Shown: positions 8,862 through 17,988, counted from the stretch's first letter. The stretch: 36,299 nt of DNA from Candidatus Faecalibacterium intestinavium (GCA_018883885.1 JAHLFH010000108.1:1-36299); one strand, 5' to 3'. Program-made: numbers and translations. Notes: generated by a model not told the origin, from the sequence alone.

Positions 8862-10055
8862 ATGAAAATGAACCGGCATTACAACGAGCTGAAGGCCAGC
8901 TATCTGTTTGTGGACATCAACCACAAGGTGGCGGCGTTCCAGCAGGCCCACCCCGAAAAGGAGATCATCCGCCTGGGCATCGGCGACGTGACCCAGCCCC
9001 TGGCCAAATGCGTGGTGGACGCCATGCACGCCGCCGTCGATGAGATGGGCACCAAGGCGGGCTTCCACGGCTACGGCCCCGAGCAGGGCTACGGCTTTCT
9101 GAAGGACGCCATCCGGGACTACTACGCGGGCCGGGGCACTAAGATCGAAGAAGACGAGATCTTCATCAGCGACGGCGCCAAGAGCGACCTGGCCAACGTT
9201 CTGGGCCTCTTTGATACCGACAACACCGTCCTTGTGCCGGACCCCGTCTACCCCACCTATGTGGACGACAACGTCACCGACGGGCGGAAGATCGTCTACG
9301 CCAAGACCAGCCAGGAAACCGGTTTCCTGGCGATGCCGGACGAGAAGGTCAAGGCGGACATCATCTATATTTGCAGCCCCAACAACCCCACCGGCGCGGC
9401 CTACACCCGGGAGCAGCTGGCCCAGTGGGTGGCGTACGCCAGGGCCAACAACGCCGTCATCCTGTACGACGCGGCGTATGAGTGCTTTATCTCGGACGAA
9501 CATCTGGCCCGCAGCATCTTCGAGGTGGAGGGCGCCCGGGAGTGCGCCATCGAGATCTGCTCCTTCTCCAAAATCGCAGGCTTCACCGGCACTCGCTGCG
9601 GCTATACCGTGGTGCCCCGTGAGCTGGAGCGGGACGGCATGAGCCTCAACAAGCTCTGGCTCCGCCGCCAGACCACCAAGTTCAACGGCGTGCCTTATAT
9701 CGTCCAGCGGGGCGCGGCAGCCGTCTTTACCGAGAGCGGCATGAAGGAGATTCAGACCAATCTGGACTACTACCGCCGGAACGCCAAGGTCATCGCCGAC
9801 GCGCTGGATGCGTGCGGCGTCTGGTACTGCGGCGGCAAGAACAGCCCCTATATCTGGCTGCGCTGCCCCGGCGGCATGAAGAGCTGGGAGTTCTTCGACT
9901 GGCTGCTGGAGAACTGCGGCGTTGTGGGCACCCCCGGCGTGGGCTTCGGCGAGTGCGGCGAGGGCTACTTCCGGCTGACCGCCTTCGGCGACGCCGAAAA
10001 GACCAAAGTTGCCGCGGAACGGATCAAGACCGCGATCCTGGCTCTGGGCAAATAA
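8862..10055 (+). CDS. dapL: LL-diaminopimelate aminotransferase
   Basis: MKMNRHYNELKASYLFVDINHKVAAFQQAHPEKEIIRLGIGDVTQPL; PLP motif CSFSKIAGFTGTRCGYTVVP. Confidence 0.94.
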   Translation: MKMNRHYNELKASYLFVDINHKVAAFQQAHPEKEIIRLGIGDVTQPLAKCVVDAMHAAVDEMGTKAGFHGYGPEQGYGFLKDAIRDYYAGRGTKIEEDEIFISDGAKSDLANVLGLFDTDNTVLVPDPVYPTYVDDNVTDGRKIVYAKTSQETGFLAMPDEKVKADIIYICSPNNPTGAAYTREQLAQWVAYARANNAVILYDAAYECFISDEHLARSIFEVEGARECAIEICSFSKIAGFTGTRCGYTVVPRELERDGMSLNKLWLRRQTTKFNGVPYIVQRGAAAVFTESGMKEIQTNLDYYRRNAKVIADALDACGVWYCGGKNSPYIWLRCPGGMKSWEFFDWLLENCGVVGTPGVGFGECGEGYFRLTAFGDAEKTKVAAERIKTAILALGK

Positions 10056-10090
10056 GCGGCGGGCCAAGCCCAAAACAGCATAACAAAAAA

Positions 10091-10129
10091 AGAGCAGCGC
10101 TCCGAAAAATCACGGGGCGCTGCTCTTTT
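10091..10129. terminator. bidirectional intrinsic terminator between dapL and the convergent YhcH-family gene
   Basis: A-run, AGAGCAGCGC (10091-10100) / GCGCTGCTCT (10117-10126), followed by T-run. Confidence 0.8.
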
Positions 10130-10144
10130 ACGTCTCAGAAAACG

Positions 10145-10627
10145 TTATTCGGCTTCGGCGTCTCCTTCCTCGTCCTCGTCCAGGGCGATCAGGAAAACCG
10201 CCTGCTTCACCTTGCCGCAGCCCTGCGCTTTGAGGCCGGTTTTGTGGGCTTCCCCGGCAAGGAAAAGGGCAAACCGCCCCTCGCAGAGCATCCCGGCGAT
10301 GCTGGCGGCGGTGCTGCCATAGGCCAGGTCTGTTTCGGGGTCATAGGGCTTTTTGAGGGCCAGCTCGCCCAAAGAGACCTCAAACAGTTCGCTGCCCTCC
10401 AGGTCGGTCAGAAGGGCCAGGTATTTTTCCCGGCGGGCAAAGTCGGCCTTTTCGCCGGGCTGAGGGGTGATCTGGGCCACATTGACAAAGACCTTGTCCC
10501 CGTCGATCCGGGTCCGCCCGGCGGGCAGGGTGTGGATATCCCGGGCCATGATGTATTCGATGGCCGTGTCCAGATTCCGGCTGAGGCCAAGGTAGTTGGG
10601 CAGATTGTTCAAAGTATCGTAAATCAT
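10145..10627 (-). CDS. YhcH/YjgK/YiaL (TabA-like, DUF386) family protein
   Basis: MIYDTLNNLPNYLGLSRNLDTAIEYIMARDIHTLPAGRTRIDGDKVFVNVAQITPQP; family-typical spacing. Confidence 0.85.
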   Translation of the reverse strand: MIYDTLNNLPNYLGLSRNLDTAIEYIMARDIHTLPAGRTRIDGDKVFVNVAQITPQPGEKADFARREKYLALLTDLEGSELFEVSLGELALKKPYDPETDLAYGSTAASIAGMLCEGRFALFLAGEAHKTGLKAQGCGKVKQAVFLIALDEDEEGDAEAE

Positions 10628-11307
10628 CGGTTCCTCCAACGGTAGTTGATAATGGGCGGTTCTTCCTGATACGCGCAGATCCGCTCCGCCATGGTGCGCA
10701 GGGTGTGGCCCGCAATGAGCCGGTTGGGTGCGCCGAACAGCCCCCGGGAGACGGCGATCCCGGCAACGCCGGTGGCGATGAGGAGCGGGGCGTTTTGAAG
10801 GGTGATGCCCCCCGCCGCGACCACCGGAACATCCGCCGCCTTGCAGATCCGCCAAAGTTCGGGCCGCTCCAGAGCGACCACATCGTCGTTCAGGGAAGAA
10901 CCGAACACCGACCCGCAGACCAGAAAGTCCGCGCCCTGACGCCGGGCCAGAATGGCCTCCCGGACGCAGTGGGCCGACGCTCCGACGATCTTTTCCATCC
11001 CCAGCGCCCGCCGCGCTTCGGCCACCTTTGTCTCGGACCAGTCCAGCCGCACGCCGTCGGCGTCCAGCCGCTGCACCGCCTCGATGCTGTTCCGGACCAG
11101 AAAGGGGACATGGAGCCGACGGCAAAGGGGCAGCAGCTCCCTGGCCTGCTCCTCAAACTCCGCCTCCGAGAGAGGGCCGGCCTCCATTTCAAAGCAGGTC
11201 ACGCCTGCGGCCAGAAGGTCTTTGGCGGCTTCCACCAGTGCATGGCCGTTCAGGCGGGCGCAGTCTGCGACGGCATAAAGCCGAAGTTTTTCAGCAGAGA
11301 TCTCCAT
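10624..11307 (-). CDS. divergent thiamine-phosphate-synthase-fold (ThiE/TenI-like) protein
   Basis: LRLYAVADCARL..., DADGVRLDWSE, DVPVVAAGGITLQNAPLLIATGVAGIAVSRGLFG resemble the ThiE TIM barrel; ATG 11307 with GGGAGG RBS; overlaps the downstream gene by 4 nt. Confidence 0.75.
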   Translation of the reverse strand: MEISAEKLRLYAVADCARLNGHALVEAAKDLLAAGVTCFEMEAGPLSEAEFEEQARELLPLCRRLHVPFLVRNSIEAVQRLDADGVRLDWSETKVAEARRALGMEKIVGASAHCVREAILARRQGADFLVCGSVFGSSLNDDVVALERPELWRICKAADVPVVAAGGITLQNAPLLIATGVAGIAVSRGLFGAPNRLIAGHTLRTMAERICAYQEEPPIINYRWRNR

Positions 11308-11477
11308 GGCGATGCCTCCCAAAACGAGGGCGTCCGGGCAGGGACGCAGGGAAAAGCGGACGGGTTCCGGATATACAGGAATCATTTCTGTAAAACAAGT
11401 ATACCATAGTTCTGTTAAATTCGCAACAAATTGCGCACCCGGACGGAAAACCCTGCCTCTTTTTGTGGGAAACGCAC

Positions 11478-11505
11478 AAAACCCGCAGGGGAACGCCCTG
11501 CGGGT
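11478..11505 (-). terminator. intrinsic terminator of nfeD-SPFH operon
   Basis: Minus: ACCCGCAGGGCGTTCCCCTGCGGGTTTTG; 10-bp stem. Confidence 0.7.
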
Positions 11506-11519
11506 CAAGGATGCGGGAG

Positions 11520-12416
11520 TTATTCCTTCGGGTCGGTCAGAAGCTCCTTGATGGAGGGCACCAGCCCGCCCAGGTTTTGCAGCTCCGAGGGAATGATGAG
11601 CTTGGTCGCCTTGCCGTTGGCCACCTTTGCCAGCGCTTCCAGGCTGCGCAGGGCCAGCACCTTGTCGGTGGGCATGGCTTCGTTCAAGAGGCGGATGGCG
11701 TCGGCGTTGGCCTGCTGGACGGTGAGGATGGCCTGGGCCTCGCCCTCGGCCTCCAGAATCCGCTGCTGTTTGACGGCGTCGGCCCGCAGGATGGCGGCTT
11801 CCTTCTCGCCCTCGGCGGCGGTGATGGCGGCTTTCTTTTCGCCGTCCGCTTTCAGGATGATGGCCCGCTTTTCCCGCTCGGCCTTCATCTGTTTTTCCAT
11901 GGCGTCCTGAATTTCACGGGGCGGGATGATGTTCTTGACCTCCACCCGGTTGACCTTGATGCCCCATTTGTCGGTGGCTTCGTCCAGAATGGCGGTGATC
12001 TTGGAGTTGATGACGTCCCGGCTGGTGAGGGTGTGGTCCAGCTCCATCTCGCCGATGATGTTGCGCAGGGTGGTGGCGGAGAGGCTCTCGATGGCGGCGA
12101 TGGGCTGGTTGACGCCGTAGGTATAAAGCTTTGCGTCCATCACCTGGAAAAAGACGACGGTGTCGATCTGCATGGTGACGTTGTCCCGGGTGATGACGGG
12201 CTGGGGCGGAAAATCACAGACCTGCTCTTTCAGGCTGACCTTTTTTGCCACCCGCTCCACAAAGGGGATCTTGACGTGGAGGCCGGCGGTCCAGGTGGTG
12301 GAGTAGCTGCCCAGCCGCTCAATTACATAAACCAGCGACTGGGGAACGATGACGATGTTGGTGACGACGATCAGCAGGATGACAATAATCAGCGCAAGGA
12401 CTACATAGATCATCAT
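11520..12416 (-). CDS. SPFH/Band 7 membrane protein (QmcA/paraslipin-like)
   Basis: MMIYVVLALIIVILLIVVTNIVIVPQSLVYVIERLGSYSTTWTAGLHVKIPFVERV...; coiled-coil EGEKEAAILRADAVKQQRILEAEGEAQA; ATG at 12416 preferred over TTG at 12422. Confidence 0.92.
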   Translation of the reverse strand: MMIYVVLALIIVILLIVVTNIVIVPQSLVYVIERLGSYSTTWTAGLHVKIPFVERVAKKVSLKEQVCDFPPQPVITRDNVTMQIDTVVFFQVMDAKLYTYGVNQPIAAIESLSATTLRNIIGEMELDHTLTSRDVINSKITAILDEATDKWGIKVNRVEVKNIIPPREIQDAMEKQMKAEREKRAIILKADGEKKAAITAAEGEKEAAILRADAVKQQRILEAEGEAQAILTVQQANADAIRLLNEAMPTDKVLALRSLEALAKVANGKATKLIIPSELQNLGGLVPSIKELLTDPKE

Positions 12417-12451
12417 AGACAAATCACTCCTTTTTTCCGTTTGGGGGTTGT

Positions 12452-12904
12452 TCAGACGTTTTCCACGGGGCTGGACACCGGCGCGGGTTCGACAATCAGC
12501 AGGGTGCTGCGGATCTCCACCACCCGGCAGCTTTCGCCCGGCTCAAAGACGGCCCCCGGCACGGCGCGGGCGTTCCAGTCTACCCCGTCCAGCCGGACAC
12601 GACCCGTCCGGTCGGGGCGCACAAGGGAGAGCACCTCGACGGTGCGGCCAATGTTCCGGTCGCCGTTGGTGGGGACAGCCGGGTGCCGGAGCTTTGCGGC
12701 CAGCGGCTTGAAGGCGACGAGGCACAAAACGCTGACCACTACAAAGACGACGGCCTGAATTTTCAGGCTTCCGGTGGCCAGACAGCTGATCAGCGCCGCT
12801 GCGCTGCCCACGGCAAACCAGATCGAGACGAGATTGAAGGTGGCGGCTTCCAGCATCAGGAAGCCGATGGCGGCGATCAGCCACCAGATTGCGTTGATGG
12901 GCAT
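12452..12904 (-). CDS. NfeD family membrane protein
   Basis: MPINAIWWLIAAIGFLMLEAATFNLVSIWFAVGSAAALI plus C-terminal OB-fold-like segment; paired with SPFH gene. Confidence 0.88.
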   Translation of the reverse strand: MPINAIWWLIAAIGFLMLEAATFNLVSIWFAVGSAAALISCLATGSLKIQAVVFVVVSVLCLVAFKPLAAKLRHPAVPTNGDRNIGRTVEVLSLVRPDRTGRVRLDGVDWNARAVPGAVFEPGESCRVVEIRSTLLIVEPAPVSSPVENV

Positions 12905-13110
12905 CTGCTTCCCTCCTTTGCAAAAACACGGGAGATGCAAGGTTCCGCAGACAAAGCAGCCTTTGGATGATTCTATTATATTCTCCCTCCCCGGGGAAAG
13001 GTCAAGTGGTTTTTCCTGTAAAAGATCGAATCGGGACAAATTCAGGATAGTTTACAAAAAAATGTGGAAAATTTCTAAAAATTGGAGCAAATCCAGCTGC
13101 AATAATTCAC

Positions 13111-13146
13111 AAAAAAGACAAATCCGGGCGCGGAGTGCGTCCGGAT
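13111..13146 (-). terminator. intrinsic terminator downstream of GH13 gene
   Basis: Minus: ATCCGG-ACGCACTCCGCGC-CCGGAT followed by TTGTCTTTTTT. Confidence 0.7.
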
Positions 13147-13165
13147 CTGTTCGGGAAAATCGGGG

Positions 13166-15022
13166 TTATTTGTAATCGTAATAGCTGTGGTCGGGGTTGT
13201 GACCGTTTTCGTCCACCGTGATGGTGAAGCCCATGGGGTTCACCACCGTGTGCTTGCCGCTGGCCAGCGGCTCGATCAGCAGGCGGTCGCTCCGGTTGAC
13301 GATGATCTCGGCGGTCTCCTGTTGGCCCACCCGCTGATAGTGGAGCACCCCGCCCTCGGCGCGGAGGATGCGCAGCGCCCCGGTGCGGAACGCCTCGCAG
13401 GTTCTGCGCAGCTCGCCCAGGTTGGAGAGGACCGGCCGCAGCCGGTGCTCGGTGGTGTCCCAGGGGTAGAAGGCCCGGTTGAAGGGGTCGCGGTAGCCCT
13501 GCATCCCCACCTCGTCGCCGTAGTAGATGCAGGGGACGCCGGGCAGGGTATAGAGGATGGCATAGGCCAGCCGCAGCTTGAGCATCCCTTCTTCGTAGGC
13601 CTCGCCGGTAACGGCCCGCCCGCTCTGCCATTCCCGGCCCCGGCCATTGGCAGGCTCGTCGGCCAGAACGGTCAGCGCCCGCTCGGTGTCGTGGGTGGAC
13701 AGGAAGTTGAGCAGGGTGTGAAGGGCCGGGGCGGGGTAGTGCTCGCAGATGGAAAGAATCTCCTGGGCGGTCTGTTCGGCGGGCTTGCCGAGGAGGAAGT
13801 CCAGCACGCTGTTTTTGAAGGGATAATTCATCACGCTGTCCAGCCCCTTGCCCAGCAGGTAGGTCCGCCGGTGGCCGAAGCCGTATTTGGTGGTGGCGTC
13901 CTCCCAGACTTCTCCCAGCAGGAATTTTTCGGGGCTGACCCGCTTGACGGCGGCCCGAATCTTTTCGATGAAGCTGTCGGGCAGCTCGTCGGCCACGTCC
14001 AGCCGGAAACCGGCGGCCCCCCGGCGGAGCCAGGTGTCGATGACGCCCCCCTCGCCGGTGATGAAATCCACATAGGAGGGTTCTTCCTCGTTGACCTCGG
14101 GCAGCGTGTCGAAGCCCCACCAGCTGCGGTAGCCCGAGGGGTACTGGCTGGAAAAATCATACCAGCTGCGGTAGGGGGAATGGGGGTCCCGCCAGGCGCC
14201 GCCGTTGCCGTAGCGGCCTTCCCGGTTGAAATAGATGCTGTCCGACCCGGTGTGGCTGAACACGCCGTCCAGCACGATGCCGATGCCGTATTTCTTTGCC
14301 TCGGCGCAGAGCTCCTCGAAATCCTGATTGGTGCCCAGCAGAGGGTCCACGCTGAGGTAGTTGGCGGTATTGTACCGGTGGTTGGAGTGGGCCTCAAAGA
14401 TGGGATTCAGGTAGAGGAAGGTGACCCCCATTTCGTGCAGGTAGCGCAGCTTGGACTGGATGCCCTTGAGGTCTCCCCCGAAATAGTCGTGGTTGAGGTG
14501 GCCGCCGGTCTCGTTGGGCTGCCAGAAGGGTTCGGCGTGCTTGTCGGCGCGGTAGATTCGGTCCGCAAAGGGCATGTGCTTGTTTTCCTGGGATTCGCAG
14601 AACCGGTCCGGGAAGATCTGATAGAACACCCCGCCCTTGATGCACTCGGGGGTCTGGAAGTCGGCCTCGCAGACGGTGAGCTGCCAGCGCTCGCCGTCCT
14701 GCCAGCTGAGGACGCCCTCGTTGTCCGGGCCGCGATAGATTCGGCGGAAATCGGTGTAAAGATCAAAATAATAGAAGTAGATCCCGGCTGTTTCAATGGG
14801 GACATCCACCGAAAAATGGTTGACCTGAGGGGTCTGCCCCTCAAAGGACATCCGGTAATGGACCGGGATATGCCCCGCGCCGTCCTTCTGAAGGACAAGA
14901 TGGGGGTCAACATAGCCCAGCTCCTCGGGGATGGAGAGCGCCAGATGGACGCTCTGCCCCGCGAACAGTGCGCCGAAGGGCCGCTTGAAATAGGGGTCGT
15001 AGCTGTTGAACAGGCAAGCCAA
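13166..15022 (-). CDS. GH13 alpha-glycosidase (neopullulanase/cyclomaltodextrinase-like)
   Basis: FRLDVADELPDSF, FLLGEVWEDA, LLNFLSTHDTERAL, PGVPCIYYGDEVGMQGYRDPFNR; N-terminal CBM34-like region; probable TTG start at 15022 preceded by AAAGGAA. Confidence 0.9.
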   Translation of the reverse strand: MACLFNSYDPYFKRPFGALFAGQSVHLALSIPEELGYVDPHLVLQKDGAGHIPVHYRMSFEGQTPQVNHFSVDVPIETAGIYFYYFDLYTDFRRIYRGPDNEGVLSWQDGERWQLTVCEADFQTPECIKGGVFYQIFPDRFCESQENKHMPFADRIYRADKHAEPFWQPNETGGHLNHDYFGGDLKGIQSKLRYLHEMGVTFLYLNPIFEAHSNHRYNTANYLSVDPLLGTNQDFEELCAEAKKYGIGIVLDGVFSHTGSDSIYFNREGRYGNGGAWRDPHSPYRSWYDFSSQYPSGYRSWWGFDTLPEVNEEEPSYVDFITGEGGVIDTWLRRGAAGFRLDVADELPDSFIEKIRAAVKRVSPEKFLLGEVWEDATTKYGFGHRRTYLLGKGLDSVMNYPFKNSVLDFLLGKPAEQTAQEILSICEHYPAPALHTLLNFLSTHDTERALTVLADEPANGRGREWQSGRAVTGEAYEEGMLKLRLAYAILYTLPGVPCIYYGDEVGMQGYRDPFNRAFYPWDTTEHRLRPVLSNLGELRRTCEAFRTGALRILRAEGGVLHYQRVGQQETAEIIVNRSDRLLIEPLASGKHTVVNPMGFTITVDENGHNPDHSYYDYK

Positions 15023-15166
15023 TTTGGGTCGTTCCTTTCCAAAAAAGGCCCCGGGCCGGTGGGCCGGTTCCAAAAACAGAGACGGTTTTTTCTGTTCCGG
15101 ACACAGCCCGGCGGAACCGGGGCTTGCTGCATTGCGTTCTGCCGGAAAACCCGGCTGGGGGATAAA

Positions 15167-17563
15167 TTACTTGATGGCGGGGGCGTTCCAGATATCCCGG
15201 GCATAATCCAGGACAGAGCGGTCGGCGCTGAAGATGCCGCTGTTGGCGATGTTCTTCAGGCTCATCCGGGCCCAGGTCTCACGGTCGGCATACAGGCGCT
15301 GCAGGTCGGCCTGCGCACGGCGGTAGTCCTTGAAGTCGGCCATGACCATATAGGGGTCGCTGGAGCGCAGGTTGGAGGTGACCTCGTGGAAGTCCTCTCC
15401 GTTCCAGCCCCGCTCCAGGAAGTTCAGCACCGAGTTGGCCACGTCGTCGCCCATGATGAAGGCGTTGGGGTGGTAGCCCATGCCCTTGAGGCTGTTGACC
15501 TCGGGGGTCAGCATACCGAAGATGATCTCGTTCTCCCGGCCGGCGGCGTCGGCGATCTCGACGTTTGCGCCGTCCAGAGTGCCCAGGGTGATGGCGCCGT
15601 TGAGCATGAACTTCATGTTGCCGGTGCCCGAAGCCTCGGTGCCGGCCAGAGAAATCTGCTCAGAGACCTCGGAGGCGGGCATCAGATGCTCGCTGAGGGA
15701 GACGCAGTACTCCTCCAGGTAGACGATCCGCAGCTTGTCGCGGACGGCGGGGTCGTTGTTGATGAGGTTGCCCAGCTTGCAGATCATCCGGATCATCTGC
15801 TTTGCCATATAGTAGCCGGGGGCTGCCTTGGCGCCGAAGATATAGGTCTTGGGGATGAAGTCCGCGTTGGGGTTCTCTTTCAGGTAGAGGTACTGGGCGG
15901 CGATGTTCAGCGCGTTCAGGTGCTGGCGCTTGTACTCGTGCATCCGCTTGACCTGGCAGTCGAAGATGGAGTTCGGGTCGATGACCTGGCCGGTGCTCTT
16001 GGACAGGTAATTGGCAAAGTCGGTCTTGTTGGCCAGCTTGATCTCGTTCAGCTGGGCCAGGACCTTCTTGTCGGCGGCAAACTGGTTCAGCTTGGACAGC
16101 CCGGCGGCGTCGTGCTTGTAGTCGGTGCCGATGGTCTCGTCCAGCAGCTTGCACAGACGGGGGTTGGAGGCCAGCAGCCAGCGGCGGTATGCGATGCCGT
16201 TGGTCACGTTCTTGAAGGCCTGGGGCTTATACAGATAATAGTCGTGGAAGACGCTCTGCTTGATGATCTCGCTGTGCAGCTTGGACACGCCGTTGATGTT
16301 GTTGGCGGTGTAGGCGCAGATGTTCGCCATCCGGACCTGGTTGTCGCCGATCAGGGCCATATAGTCGATCTTGCCCTTGTCGCCGGGGAAAGCCTTCTCC
16401 AGGTCGGCGCGGCAGCGGCGGTTCATCTCCACCACGATCTGATAGATGCGGGGCAGGGTCATCCGGAAGATGTCCTCGTTCCACTTCTCCAGAGCCTCGG
16501 CCATGACGGTGTGGTTGGTGTAGGAGAAGACGCGCTGGCAGATGTCGAAGCTCTTCTCCCAGCCGAAGCCGCACTCATCCAGCAGGATGCGCATCATCTC
16601 GGGGATGGCGAGGGTGGGGTGGGTGTCGTTCAGCTGGATGGCGACCTTGTCGGGCAGGTTCTCGAGGGTGGCGTAGGTGGCCAGATGGTTCTGGACGATG
16701 TCGCCGATGGAAGCGGCCGACAGGAAATACTGCTGGCGCAGCCGGAGGATCTTGCCCTCGACGTGGTTGTCGTTGGGGTAGAGGACCTTGGAAATCAGCT
16801 CGGCGGAGGCGTTCTTGCTCATCGCGGTGCTGTAATTGCCCAGAGAGAAGCTGGACATATCGAAATCAGGCGCCTTGGCCTGCCACAGGCGCAGCTTTGC
16901 CACGCCCTGCCCGTCGTAGCCCTGGACGTACATATCCGAGGGAACCGCCATGACGCTGTTGTAGTTCAGGTGCTGGATATAGTGGAAGCCGTGGTCCCAG
17001 TTTTCCCGGATCTCGCCGTCAAAACGGACCTCGACGGCCTGGTCGGGGTGGCTCTTGAGCCAGACCTGGCCGCCGGGCAGCCAGTTGTCGGCCCGCTCCT
17101 GCTGCCAGCCGTCGACGATCTTCTGCTTGAAGATGCCGTACTCGTACAGGATGGAGTAGCCGGTACCGCAAATACCGGTGGTAGCCATGCCGTCCAGATA
17201 GCAGGCGGCCAGACGGCCCAGACCGCCGTTGCCCAGGCCTGCGTCGGGTTCTTCCTCATAGATGCTCTCGATGTTGATGTCGGCATCGGCCAGCGCGGCC
17301 TCGGCGGCCTCGTTCAGGCCCAGGTTGAACAGGCTGGTCTTGAGGCTGCGGCCCATCAGGAACTCCATGCACAGGTAGTACACCTGCTTGGAGCCCGAGC
17401 CGATGACCTTGGACTGGAACTTTTTGTGATTTTCACTCATGAACTGGCGGCAAATCAGAGCCAGAGCACGATAAATCTGCTGGTGAGAGGCGACGCTCAG
17501 GTCGACGCCGTACTCACTGGTCAGCTTGTCTTGCAGAATTTTCGCAAATTCTTTCGTAGTCAT
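15167..17563 (-). CDS. glgP: glycogen/starch (maltodextrin) phosphorylase
   Basis: LGNGGLGRLAACYLDGMATTG, GMLTPEVNSLKG, SLAGTEASGTGNMKFMLNGAITLGTLDGANVEI PLP-site motifs; start ATG 17563 (MTTKEFAKILQDKL) with GGAG RBS. Confidence 0.97.
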   Translation of the reverse strand: MTTKEFAKILQDKLTSEYGVDLSVASHQQIYRALALICRQFMSENHKKFQSKVIGSGSKQVYYLCMEFLMGRSLKTSLFNLGLNEAAEAALADADINIESIYEEEPDAGLGNGGLGRLAACYLDGMATTGICGTGYSILYEYGIFKQKIVDGWQQERADNWLPGGQVWLKSHPDQAVEVRFDGEIRENWDHGFHYIQHLNYNSVMAVPSDMYVQGYDGQGVAKLRLWQAKAPDFDMSSFSLGNYSTAMSKNASAELISKVLYPNDNHVEGKILRLRQQYFLSAASIGDIVQNHLATYATLENLPDKVAIQLNDTHPTLAIPEMMRILLDECGFGWEKSFDICQRVFSYTNHTVMAEALEKWNEDIFRMTLPRIYQIVVEMNRRCRADLEKAFPGDKGKIDYMALIGDNQVRMANICAYTANNINGVSKLHSEIIKQSVFHDYYLYKPQAFKNVTNGIAYRRWLLASNPRLCKLLDETIGTDYKHDAAGLSKLNQFAADKKVLAQLNEIKLANKTDFANYLSKSTGQVIDPNSIFDCQVKRMHEYKRQHLNALNIAAQYLYLKENPNADFIPKTYIFGAKAAPGYYMAKQMIRMICKLGNLINNDPAVRDKLRIVYLEEYCVSLSEHLMPASEVSEQISLAGTEASGTGNMKFMLNGAITLGTLDGANVEIADAAGRENEIIFGMLTPEVNSLKGMGYHPNAFIMGDDVANSVLNFLERGWNGEDFHEVTSNLRSSDPYMVMADFKDYRRAQADLQRLYADRETWARMSLKNIANSGIFSADRSVLDYARDIWNAPAIK

Positions 17564-17666
17564 ACATGATCTCCTGTCTGCATACTTGTTCAATATCAGA
17601 AACGGCGGGTGAAAAGACTGTCTTAACTTCACCCTTTTGCCCTATCATGGGAAATACAGCTTTTTT

Positions 17667-17695
17667 ATTATAATCGGTTGCACCGTTGATTGCAA
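17667..17695 (-). promoter_or_regulatory. promoter of glgP
   Basis: Minus TTGCAA (17690-17695), 17 nt, TATAAT (17667-17672). Confidence 0.65.
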
Positions 17696-17800
17696 GAAAA
17701 AGAGGCTATTTTTTCCGTTACTGCTATTTTTTATGGAGAAACTTTGTGCTGAAAGTGCAAGAATTTGAAAATACCACTTTCTCTCGCAGCATATTTATAT

Positions 17801-17806
17801 TATAAT
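17801..17806 (+). promoter_or_regulatory. -10 element upstream of zapA leader
   Basis: ATATTTATATTATAATAG; TATAAT at 17801-17806; no clear -35 match. Confidence 0.5.
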
Positions 17807-17812
17807 AGTCTG

Positions 17813-17955
17813 AGCGGGAACCGCCGCAGCGGGGGGGCGCCGGGCGGCGCCGACGGGGTAACTTGCTTACAAATGGGCCTACAAACTCCCCGGCAAACCC
17901 CGCAGGGGGCCGCGGGCGCGGTCATTTGGGGGGGATCTGCGGCGGTCCCTGAGAT
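17813..17955 (+). ncRNA. structured RNA upstream of zapA, candidate 6S (SsrS) RNA
   Basis: Starts just after TATAAT; terminal closing stem GGGAACCGCCGCAG (17816-17829) pairs with CTGCGGCGGTCCC (17937-17949) with one bulged A; 3' arm resembles E. coli 6S CUGCGGCGGCAUC; zapA adjacency as in ssrS loci. Not verified with a covariance model. Confidence 0.45.
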
Positions 17956-17988
17956 TGCCGCCCTCTGGGCGGAGAAAGCGAGGCGGCT

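Noticed and set aside
7842-10073. 743-aa minus-strand ORF
   Set aside because: Antisense to dapF and dapL, both with intact catalytic motifs.
13187-17569. 1460-aa plus-strand ORF spanning antisense of GH13 and glgP
   Set aside because: Fully antisense to two confidently identified enzymes on the minus strand; composition is low-complexity G/V/L/D/Q-rich, typical of stop-poor antisense frames in high-GC DNA; no RBS or domain motifs.
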